Shown here: positions 1 to 5,027 of the stretch, piece after piece | How the letters are laid out: each line of letters starts with the position of its first letter | Numbering within the stretch: position 1 is the first letter of the stretch | Origin: Planctomycetota bacterium | Lineage (GTDB): Bacteria; Planctomycetota; Planctomycetia; Isosphaerales; Isosphaeraceae | Reading direction: 5' to 3' | Assembly: GCA_021818605.1 (NCBI GenBank) | Contig: JAKAUH010000305.1 | Coordinates: 1-5,027 of the forward strand | DNA length: 5,027 nt | Notes under the pieces: model-generated | Database searches by the model: none | Seen by the model: the letters and a program-made list of their open reading frames with translations, nothing else | What the model was told of the DNA's origin: nothing | Made by a program: the position numbers and the translations under genes

Positions 1-1359
1 GTGAAGGACTGGCTCGACGCGAACCCGGGCGACTCGTGGATCAACGGCCGCAACTGGGACCAGAGCCTCTGGCCGGGCGGGGCATTTCCGACGGCCGCCG
101 TCCTTGATGCGGTCGCGCCGGGCCGTCCAGTCTGGCTCCATCGCGTGGACGGCCACGCCGGCTGGGCCAACTCCGAGGCCATGCGCCGCGCCCGCGTGGC
201 GAAGGACGCGAAGTCCCCCTCCGATGGCCAGATCGTCCGTGACCGCGAGGGTAACCCGACGGGCGTCTTCGTCGACGGGGCGATGGGCCTGATCGGCCGC
301 GCGGTGCCCGACCTGACCCGCCAGGACGTCCGCCGCCGCATCCTCGCCGCCCAGGACCTGGCGCTCCGCGCCGGGCTGACCGGCGTGCACGACGCCGGCA
401 TCTCCGGCCGCACGGCCGACGTCTACCGCGACCTCGACCGCGAGGGCCGACTCAAGATCCGGATCTACGCCATGGCCTCGCCGCCCTCCGGTGGCGAGGT
501 CGAGTTCGTCAGCCGCCGCCCCCAGCCCGGGCCTCCCGGCGCCCGGTTCGAGATGCGGGCCATCAAGCTGTTCATCGACGGCGCCATGGGCTCGCGAGGC
601 GGGTTGCTGTTCGAGTCGTATCACGACGACCCCGGTAATACGGGCCTGCTGCTGATCGACCCGAAGGTGCTCGAAGCCACCACGACGGCCGCCCTGCGCC
701 ACGGCTGGCAGGTCGCCACCCACGCGATCGGCGACCAGGGCAACGCGCTGGTGCTCGACGCGTATGCCGCAGCGCGCCGCGCCGTTCCCGAGGCCCGCGA
801 CCCTCGACTGCGGATCGAGCACGCCCAGGTGGTCCACAAGGACGACGTGCGCCGGTTCGCCGAGCTCGGCATGATCGCCTCGATGCAGCCCTCACACGCC
901 AGCGACGACATGCGCTGGGCCGACGCCCGGCTCGGCCCGGGCCGGGTCGCTGGCGCCTATGCCTGGCGCTGGTTCGCCGACGCAAAAGTGCGGCTGGCGT
1001 TCGGCAGCGACTTCCCCGTCGAGGTGGTCAACCCGTTCTGGGGGATCTACGCCGCGATCACCCGCCAGGATGCCAGCGGCCACCCGCCTGGCGGCTGGCA
1101 TCCCGAGCACCGCCTCACGCTCGAAGAGGCCCTCCGCGGCCACACCGCCGGCTCGGCGTATGCCGCCTTCGCCGAGGACCGACTCGGCACCCTGAAGCGC
1201 GGCTTCCGCGCCGATATCACGGTCGTCGACCGCGACCTGTTTCGCGTGACGCCGAAGGAGCTTCTCGCGACCCGCGTCGTCGTGACGATCGTCGACGGCC
1301 AGGTGGCGTTCGCGTTGCCTCGGACCTCAAACACCGAGGATAAACGCCGGGTGGAATGA
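1..1359 (+). CDS. YtcJ-type amidohydrolase (amidohydrolase family 3), 5' partial
   Basis: Predicted metal-dependent hydrolase of the amidohydrolase superfamily, YtcJ-like branch; members cleave amide or related C-N bonds, and the substrate cannot be told from sequence. Visible family motifs in the 452 residues present: RRVDGHA-like segment HRVDGHAGWANS at 47-58, IVRDREGNPTGV at 78-89, GLTGVHDAG at 125-133, IKLFIDGAMGSRG at 188-200 (K189 is the likely metal-bridging lysine), THAIGDQGN at 240-248 (H241), RIEHAQ at 271-276 (H274) and GSDFPVE at 335-341 (D337, catalytic/metal aspartate). The C-terminal GFRADITVVDRD and VDGQVAF segments are the usual composite beta-sandwich strands. The N-terminal metal-binding HxH segment is absent, so the GTG at position 1 is almost certainly an internal valine codon and about 100 residues lie outside the window. 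The gene ends with TGA and converges on the fusion gene. No signal peptide can be judged. Family assignment is secure; substrate is unknown. Confidence 0.93.
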   Translation: MKDWLDANPGDSWINGRNWDQSLWPGGAFPTAAVLDAVAPGRPVWLHRVDGHAGWANSEAMRRARVAKDAKSPSDGQIVRDREGNPTGVFVDGAMGLIGRAVPDLTRQDVRRRILAAQDLALRAGLTGVHDAGISGRTADVYRDLDREGRLKIRIYAMASPPSGGEVEFVSRRPQPGPPGARFEMRAIKLFIDGAMGSRGGLLFESYHDDPGNTGLLLIDPKVLEATTTAALRHGWQVATHAIGDQGNALVLDAYAAARRAVPEARDPRLRIEHAQVVHKDDVRRFAELGMIASMQPSHASDDMRWADARLGPGRVAGAYAWRWFADAKVRLAFGSDFPVEVVNPFWGIYAAITRQDASGHPPGGWHPEHRLTLEEALRGHTAGSAYAAFAEDRLGTLKRGFRADITVVDRDLFRVTPKELLATRVVVTIVDGQVAFALPRTSNTEDKRRVE

Positions 1360-1506
1360 TCTCGGAGGATGTCGGAGCAGGGGGATCCGGTTTCGTCCGG
1401 CGCGACCGCCGATTCCAGGGTGTGCCCTCAGCGACTCTGGGCTCTGCCGTGGAACGCCCCGGGCGTACGAATTCATCGACACAGAAGGGGTCGAACATCA
1501 TAGCCC

Positions 1507-1528
1507 GGGGTCGCCGCAGGCGGACCCC
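1507..1528. terminator. GC-rich hairpin between convergent genes, possible bidirectional terminator
   Basis: Stem GGGGTC (1507-1512) pairs with GACCCC (1523-1528), extended by GCC/GGC around a GCA loop with one bulged G. It lies between the stop of the amidohydrolase (1359) and the stop of the leftward fusion gene (1566), where both transcripts should end. There is no clear U-tract on either side, so it is not a textbook intrinsic terminator. Other short self-complementary pieces in the same gap include AGGG-TGTG-CCCT near 1417-1428. Nothing else is recognised in 1360-1565. Confidence 0.4.
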
Positions 1529-1565
1529 AGGTCTTCTGTGCATGGACCGCCAGGCCCGGGTCTGG

Positions 1566-2714
1566 TCAGAACCCCATCTGATTGAGCCGCTGCTCCAGCA
1601 TTGCCTCGATCATCTGGGCGGTGACGCGATACGTCTCGTGGTCCAGGCCGACGGGGTCGGCGACGTCGCCGCCAGAGGGATCAAGTAAATAGGTGCGCGG
1701 CTCGACCTCGGGCACGGCCTCGAGCAGGGCATCGAGGTGATCGGCCGTCATGGCGAAGAGACAGTCGGCCTGGCGGGCCAGGTTGACGCCGAGCCGCCGG
1801 CTGCGGTGGTTCTCGAGCGAGCCGCCGAGGGCGCGGACCACGTCGATCGCGTGGCCGGCCGCCGGCGAGCCGTTGCTCGCCGCCACGCCGGCCGAGCGGA
1901 CCATATAGCCCCGCTCCTCGAGCTGCGCCACCGCGCAGCCCAGCCGGCGCGCCAGCAGGACCTTGCAGATCGCCTCGGCCATCGGACTGCGGCAGGTGTT
2001 CCCCGTGCAGACAAAAAGGATGATCAGGCTGGCCGCCTGCGTCAGCATCGCGGCGTCGACCACCCCGGGGCGCTCGACCGTCCAGCTCTGGTCCTGGACA
2101 CGAACCACCGTGGCGAACTGGCGGTACTGGGTCGGCCCGGCGTCGATGACCATGTCCACTCCCGAGAGCTCGCGCAGGGGCTCGGCTGTGATCGGCACCA
2201 GATGCTGCCTGGTCGCGACCATGGCAATCACCAGCGGGGCCGGCAGCAGGCGCAGCACGTCGCGGACGATCGGGTGCGACGGACTCCGCAGGGCCACCTC
2301 ACCCGACGGCGAGACCAGCGTCCGAACCTCACCCGGCAACCGCTGGTACAACCCGTCCGCCATGGTCCGGTCGAAGACCAGCGTGACCGGGCCCGGCCAG
2401 AGTCGGCCGGCCAGCCGCCGCCCCACTTGCGAGATTCGCGGCACCCAGTCGGTGACCTCCGACGGGCCCTTCAAAAGCAGGGTCAACGGCCGCGAGGTCT
2501 CGCCGGTGCGCAACTGCCGCACCCGCGCCACGCTCCGGGAGTCCAGGGCACTGGCGACCAGGCCGTAGACCGTCTCGGTCGCCAGCCCGACCACTCCCCC
2601 CTGCGCCAGGCACGCGACCGCGCGATGAATCACATCGCGCTGATCCTCCGCCTGAGACACGTCGATCCACTGCGGCGAAACCGGCTGGCCAGTCATCGTG
2701 TCGACCGCTTCCAT
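1566..2714 (-). CDS. YrdC/Sua5-like domain fused to LMW protein phosphatase (YwlE-like)
   Basis: Two-domain protein of 382 residues. Residues ~25-220 resemble the TsaC/Sua5/YrdC family, which makes threonylcarbamoyl-AMP for the t6A tRNA modification: GGVVGLATETVYGL (39-52), RPLTLLLKG (75-83), WPGPVTLVF (106-114), PITAE (174-178) and ERPGVV (214-219). Compared with family sequences as recalled, the KxR motif reads RTG (69-71) and SxN reads MVA (165-167), so synthase activity is doubtful. Residues ~230-380 are an LMW phosphatase: P-loop CTGNTCRS with nucleophile C236 and R242, RSAGV (273-277), AMTADH (321-326) and the general acid aspartate D353 in DP. Thr at 240 matches the arginine-phosphatase type (YwlE) rather than tyrosine-specific members. 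It lies downstream of the DUF493 gene and is probably co-transcribed. The start is uncertain: ATG at 2714 (weak GGTGG upstream) is preferred; GTG at 2804 would add 30 residues, Arg-rich and without known motifs, and ATG at 2696 is also possible. Likely cytoplasmic; no signal or membrane segment. Confidence 0.88.
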   Translation of the reverse strand: MEAVDTMTGQPVSPQWIDVSQAEDQRDVIHRAVACLAQGGVVGLATETVYGLVASALDSRSVARVRQLRTGETSRPLTLLLKGPSEVTDWVPRISQVGRRLAGRLWPGPVTLVFDRTMADGLYQRLPGEVRTLVSPSGEVALRSPSHPIVRDVLRLLPAPLVIAMVATRQHLVPITAEPLRELSGVDMVIDAGPTQYRQFATVVRVQDQSWTVERPGVVDAAMLTQAASLIILFVCTGNTCRSPMAEAICKVLLARRLGCAVAQLEERGYMVRSAGVAASNGSPAAGHAIDVVRALGGSLENHRSRRLGVNLARQADCLFAMTADHLDALLEAVPEVEPRTYLLDPSGGDVADPVGLDHETYRVTAQMIEAMLEQRLNQMGF

Positions 2715-2811
2715 CCGCCACCGGCCGGCCGGGCCGCGCCGCGCGAAGCGGGACCTCCAGTTCGTCGGACCCACCCGATCGACCACGCGGTCGGCGGAGG
2801 GCACGCCGGGA

Positions 2812-3096
2812 TCAGAGCAGGAGCGTCAAACCCTTGACATCGCGGATCTCGGCATAGATGGCCCGCACCTGCTCGGCCGTCTGGACCGTGATATCCAGCG
2901 TCAGCGCGACATGGCGCCCGCCGGGCGTGCTCCGCACCGAGTAATCCAGGTCCGACCGCGCCGCCACGTGCGAGTACACCGCCTCAACAACCCGAGACTC
3001 GAATTCATCCTCGGCGCGGCCAATGGCCTTGATCTGATAGACCCCGGGGAAGAGGTGAATCGATTCCAGCAGATCGACCGAAGGTCGGTGATCCAT
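2812..3096 (-). CDS. DUF493 / YbeD-like (UPF0250) protein
   Basis: A 94-residue protein matching the DUF493 family (E. coli YbeD), a small ACT-like fold of unknown biochemical role. Recognisable features are the N-terminal LLESIHLFPGVYQIKAIGRA stretch (9-28; compare the FPTPFTYKVMG region of YbeD), the VVEAVYSHV helix (37-45), a central HVALTLDITV strand (62-71) and the EQVRAIYAEIRDVKG helix (75-89) before a hydrophobic end. The length is normal for the family (about 90). The ATG at 3096 is chosen because a near-perfect Shine-Dalgarno GGGAGGG ends six bases before it and a sigma70-like promoter lies about 45 bases upstream. The same frame stays open upstream through the nitrilase gene, so automated callers may report only one long protein. 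I regard this as an independent gene. Its stop is 97 bp from the preferred start of the YrdC-phosphatase gene on the same strand, suggesting an operon. Function unknown. Confidence 0.82.
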   Translation of the reverse strand: MDHRPSVDLLESIHLFPGVYQIKAIGRAEDEFESRVVEAVYSHVAARSDLDYSVRSTPGGRHVALTLDITVQTAEQVRAIYAEIRDVKGLTLLL

Positions 3097-4890
3097 GAAT
3101 CCCTCCCGACCGACAGAAACCCGAGCGTTGCCCGACCTCTTTATCATACGGCCGATCACCTCGGTCGCCAATCCTCCGCCTCGACGGTCCGCCAGGTCCA
3201 CCGCGCCAACCACATGGCACCTTGCGTCCATCGACAGCGCCAGACAACCGTGCCAATGGCGGTCCGCCGTCTGCACGCCTGCAGAACCCGATTCGAAGCA
3301 CACACAATCCACCTTGCAGACACACAGTGAACGAGGAGGGGGATATGGGTTGCTCTGAAAACACGACAGAGTTGCGAGGAGCCGCGCATGCAAGATGTTG
3401 CTTTCATCGGTATGGGTGTCGCCCCGCGACATGAGGCTCGTTCGCGCGCTGATCACGCCGTGGCGGTCCGGGGAAGAGAGAGCGTTGGTTGCGCCAGCCG
3501 ACGGCCGTTTGTTCGCGTCCGCCGGCCGATGGCGGGGGATCTCGGCCTTGAAATCGCCGAGGCTCGCCCAGTGCAGCCGGCGGTCGAGGTCGACCTCGGC
3601 GATCGCCACGGTGCCCCAGTCGCGGGCCGTCGCGATCGGGTCGCCCGCGTGGTCGTAAATCGCCGAGATCATCCAGTTCCGCGAGACGTCCTCATAAGTG
3701 CTGCTGACGAGATAGACGTGGTTCTCGCACGCTCGCGCCCGGGCCAGCAGCGGGTTGCAGCCCCAGACGGGCCAGGCGATGACCTCGGCGCCGCGGTTTG
3801 TGAGCGCGCGAGCCACCTCGGGGAAGAATCCGTCGTAGCAGACCATCAGCCCGACCGTGCCGAACCGCGTGGCGAAGACCGGGTAATCCGAGCCGGGCGC
3901 GATGCCCGCCTCGATCTCGCCGCGCGGCAGACAGACCTTGCGGTACTTGCCGACCAGCCGGCCGTCGGGGCCGATCAGCGCGGCGACGTTGTAGACCAGG
4001 TGGCCGTCGCGCTCGACCAGGCCGACGACGATGTAGAGGTTGTGCTTCTTTGCCAGGCGACCGAAGTCTTCGGTCGACGGGCCCGGGACCGGCTCGGCCA
4101 CGTCGACGAGCGACTTGCCGGTGTTGACGTAGGTGAGGGTTTCGCCGAGCACCACCAGGTCGGCCCTGCGGCGGGCGGCCTCGGCGATGAGGGGCTCATA
4201 CATCCGGCGGTTGTCGGCGGGCGTCCGGCCGCCGGTGGGGCGGAAGTGCACCGTCGCCAGGCGGACGACCCGCGGCGGCGGGAGACTGGTCTCGGCGAAC
4301 GAGACGGCGCTCCAGCGCAACGTACTCTCGGGCGCCCAGCGGAGGTGCAATTCGATGGTTGCCCGCTCGGCCCGCTTCGGAACCTCGTAGGTGTCAGAGA
4401 CCTCGGTCCAGCCGTCGCGATCCGCGCCCCGGGTTGTCGGGAATTCGGGCTCGGCCATCACCGTAGCCCCGCGCAGGTAGTCGCTGACAGGCTGCGGCTC
4501 GAGCGCGACCCGCTTTCCCCGGGCCTCGGTCCAGACGATGCGGGCCACGACGCTCCGCCTGGGCTCGGCGATCCCCTCGGCCCGGTAGGCGGCCCGGAAA
4601 CGGTACGACCGGCCGCCGACAACAGGAAAAGTCCGGGTCCACCAGCCGTCGAGCCCCTCGCGCCGATCGGCGCGGATGACGAGGCTCCCGCGGCCGTCGG
4701 CGCCGCCGCTATCCTCGCGAGCGAACGCCGGACGGATCTCATCCCGGGGCGAAGCGGTCGACCAGCCATCGGCGATTGTACCGGGGGTCTTCGCGCTCTG
4801 GGCATACGTGATGCGAGCCGTCGCCGCGTGTGCCACCGCGATCAACGCGACGGATGCGGCCTGGAGGGCAAGTCGGCGCATTCGACCCAT
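2812..4890 (-). CDS. Exported nitrilase-superfamily carbon-nitrogen hydrolase; open frame runs on into DUF493
   Basis: Predicted secreted C-N hydrolase (amidase/nitrilase superfamily); substrate unknown. The start at 4890 is set by AAGGAGG six bases upstream; the ATG at 4896 directly abuts that site. Residues 1-~32 are a signal peptide (RMRR, then a hydrophobic LALQAASVALIAVAHA core, cleavage probably near TYAQSA). Residues ~60-203 form an extra N-terminal region with beta-rich, aromatic strands resembling a jelly-roll carbohydrate-binding-like module (inferred). Residues ~209-456 are the nitrilase domain with the Glu-Lys-Cys triad: E250 in GETLTY, K318 in KYRKVCLPRGE and C351 in MVCYDGFFPE, then ENHVYLVSS at 389-397. 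Homologous domains end around GDFKAEIPRHRP, here position ~3523. No stop follows until 2812, so the formal frame is 692 residues and includes 142 unassigned residues plus the DUF493 domain. I infer the true enzyme is about 460-490 residues and that its stop was lost or hidden by a frameshift. Confidence 0.75.
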   Translation of the reverse strand: MGRMRRLALQAASVALIAVAHAATARITYAQSAKTPGTIADGWSTASPRDEIRPAFAREDSGGADGRGSLVIRADRREGLDGWWTRTFPVVGGRSYRFRAAYRAEGIAEPRRSVVARIVWTEARGKRVALEPQPVSDYLRGATVMAEPEFPTTRGADRDGWTEVSDTYEVPKRAERATIELHLRWAPESTLRWSAVSFAETSLPPPRVVRLATVHFRPTGGRTPADNRRMYEPLIAEAARRRADLVVLGETLTYVNTGKSLVDVAEPVPGPSTEDFGRLAKKHNLYIVVGLVERDGHLVYNVAALIGPDGRLVGKYRKVCLPRGEIEAGIAPGSDYPVFATRFGTVGLMVCYDGFFPEVARALTNRGAEVIAWPVWGCNPLLARARACENHVYLVSSTYEDVSRNWMISAIYDHAGDPIATARDWGTVAIAEVDLDRRLHWASLGDFKAEIPRHRPADANKRPSAGATNALSSPDRHGVISARTSLMSRGDTHTDESNILHARLLATLSCFQSNPYPPPRSLCVCKVDCVCFESGSAGVQTADRHWHGCLALSMDARCHVVGAVDLADRRGGGLATEVIGRMIKRSGNARVSVGREGFMDHRPSVDLLESIHLFPGVYQIKAIGRAEDEFESRVVEAVYSHVAARSDLDYSVRSTPGGRHVALTLDITVQTAEQVRAIYAEIRDVKGLTLLL
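3101..3107 (-). promoter_or_regulatory. Strong ribosome binding site for the DUF493 gene
   Basis: On the minus strand the sequence is GGGAGGGATTC followed by ATG, giving a strong Shine-Dalgarno core at ideal spacing. It decides the start of DUF493 at 3096 and argues against translation only as the tail of the nitrilase. Confidence 0.75.
3143..3171 (-). promoter_or_regulatory. Predicted sigma70-type promoter for DUF493 and the downstream fusion gene
   Basis: Minus strand: -35 box TTGGCG (3171-3166, 4 of 6 to TTGACA), a 17-bp spacer, and -10 box TATGAT (3148-3143, 5 of 6 to TATAAT). The predicted transcription start is near 3136, giving a leader of roughly 40 nt containing the ribosome binding site. 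The spacing and match are good for such GC-rich DNA. Promoter consensus in planctomycetes is poorly defined, so this remains a prediction. Confidence 0.55.
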
Positions 4891-4896
4891 CGGCAT

Positions 4897-4903
4897 CCTC
4901 CTT
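4897..4903 (-). promoter_or_regulatory. Ribosome binding site deciding the nitrilase start
   Basis: Minus strand AAGGAGG lies immediately before ATG 4896 (no spacing, unusable) and six bases before ATG 4890 (ideal); a third ATG at 4881 is 15 bases away. This selects 4890 as the start. Confidence 0.7.
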
Positions 4904-4930
4904 CTCGTTCGGATATCAAGCGGAGCGAGC

Positions 4931-4963
4931 GGCAGGGCCGCCCATCGCGACGGCGGCCCTGCC
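4931..4963. repeat. Perfect 12-bp inverted repeat upstream of the nitrilase gene
   Basis: GGCAGGGCCGCC (4931-4942) and its exact complement GGCGGCCCTGCC (4952-4963) are separated by a 9-nt loop. It lies about 40 bp upstream of the nitrilase start. As RNA on the minus strand it would form a very stable hairpin, either in the nitrilase leader or as a terminator of a leftward gene beyond the window edge. No U-tract follows it. Confidence 0.75.
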
Positions 4964-4995
4964 CTGCCCTGCTCTGCCCTGCTCTGCCCTGCTCT
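4956..4995. repeat. Pentamer tandem repeat, eight GCYCT units
   Basis: Eight consecutive 5-bp units: GCCCT three times, then GCTCT and GCCCT alternating, ending in GCTCT. The second half is also a 10-bp repeat. It overlaps the right arm of the 12-bp inverted repeat, so it may have grown by slippage from that arm. Confidence 0.85.
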
Positions 4996-4999
4996 GTTC

Positions 5000-5020
5000 G
5001 CGGCCTGCCTGTCGGGCCGC
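5000..5020. repeat. Short inverted repeat GCGGCC/GGCCGC
   Basis: Six-bp arms GCGGCC (5000-5005) and GGCCGC (5015-5020) around a 9-nt loop, just beyond the pentamer array. It could be part of a terminator for a gene outside the window; short enough to be chance in GC-rich DNA. Confidence 0.35.
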
Positions 5021-5027
5021 TCAGGCG

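Larger units (their letters stand above)
3097..3522. other. Stretch between nitrilase domain and DUF493, non-coding in character but stop-free on minus frame
   Basis: On the minus strand it would translate as residues 457-598 of the long open frame. That translation matches no domain I recognise and is rich in Cys, His and Arg, with odd runs such as CVCKVDCVCF. From about 3420 downward the strong third-position G/C bias fades and A/T content rises (for example the CA-rich piece near 3299-3327), unlike the flanking genes. It holds the DUF493 promoter and ribosome binding site, a small hairpin CTGCA-CGCC-TGCAG (3271-3284) and a weak symmetric element GTGC..GGCG-GTC-CGCC..GCAC (3250-3276). Most likely it is an intergenic region. 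No RNA gene is recognised in it. Confidence 0.55.

Noticed and set aside
1369..1503. 44-codon plus-strand frame just after the amidohydrolase stop, preceded by GGAGG
   Set aside because: The GGAGG directly abuts the ATG with no spacing, the translation has no recognisable features, and it spans convergent intergenic DNA.
1737..2837. 366-residue plus-strand open frame
   Set aside because: Antisense shadow of the YrdC-phosphatase gene; its translation is low-complexity Arg/His/Gln-rich and matches no family I know.
3156..3407. 83-residue minus-strand frame between nitrilase and DUF493
   Set aside because: Composition is Trp/Arg/Cys-rich with poor codon bias, there is no Shine-Dalgarno, and it overlaps the predicted DUF493 promoter.
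4897..4930. Possible -10 box around GATATC in the nitrilase leader
   Set aside because: Only about 3 of 6 bases match TATAAT, no -35 box is at a suitable distance, and it lies too close to the ribosome binding site.
3388..5027. Plus-strand frame open from ATG 3388 (preceded by GAGGAG) to the window edge, over 540 codons
   Set aside because: It is exactly codon-aligned antisense to the nitrilase. Stops there require TTA, CTA or TCA codons in the sense gene, which are rare at this GC content, and the sense strand has clear catalytic motifs.

Overview
The window is about 5 kb of GC-rich DNA with strong G/C preference at third codon positions. It holds four recognisable bacterial protein modules. 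The gene content (a secreted nitrilase with an extra N-terminal module, and a YrdC-type domain fused to a low-molecular-weight phosphatase) suggests a planctomycete, possibly the Isosphaeraceae. That is inference from protein style; no rRNA or other marker is present.

Layout. Positions 1-1359 (+) hold the C-terminal three quarters of a YtcJ-type amidohydrolase whose N-terminus lies off the left edge. Positions 1360-1565 are a convergent intergenic gap with a strong GC hairpin. Positions 1566-2714 (-) encode a fusion of a YrdC/Sua5-like domain and an LMW phosphatase. Immediately upstream, 2812-3096 (-) encodes a DUF493 (YbeD-like) protein with its own strong ribosome binding site and a good sigma70-type promoter at 3143-3171. 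Positions 3097-3522 look non-coding in composition but carry no stop in the DUF493 frame. Positions about 3523-4890 (-) encode an exported nitrilase-superfamily hydrolase, whose frame therefore runs uninterrupted into DUF493. Positions 4891-5027 hold the nitrilase leader region: a perfect 12-bp inverted repeat, a pentamer tandem repeat and a second short inverted repeat.

How the genes fit together. DUF493 and the YrdC-phosphatase fusion are probably one transcription unit reading leftward. The nitrilase is probably a separate unit upstream. The amidohydrolase converges on them and has no evident functional link.

The points most worth a second look are two. First, the YrdC-like domain keeps its fold motifs but has lost both signature motifs used for nucleotide and threonine binding (KxR and SxN), while the fused phosphatase keeps an intact catalytic loop of the protein-arginine-phosphatase (YwlE) type. 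Second, the nitrilase open frame has no stop before DUF493, which implies a frameshift, a lost stop or a true fusion.
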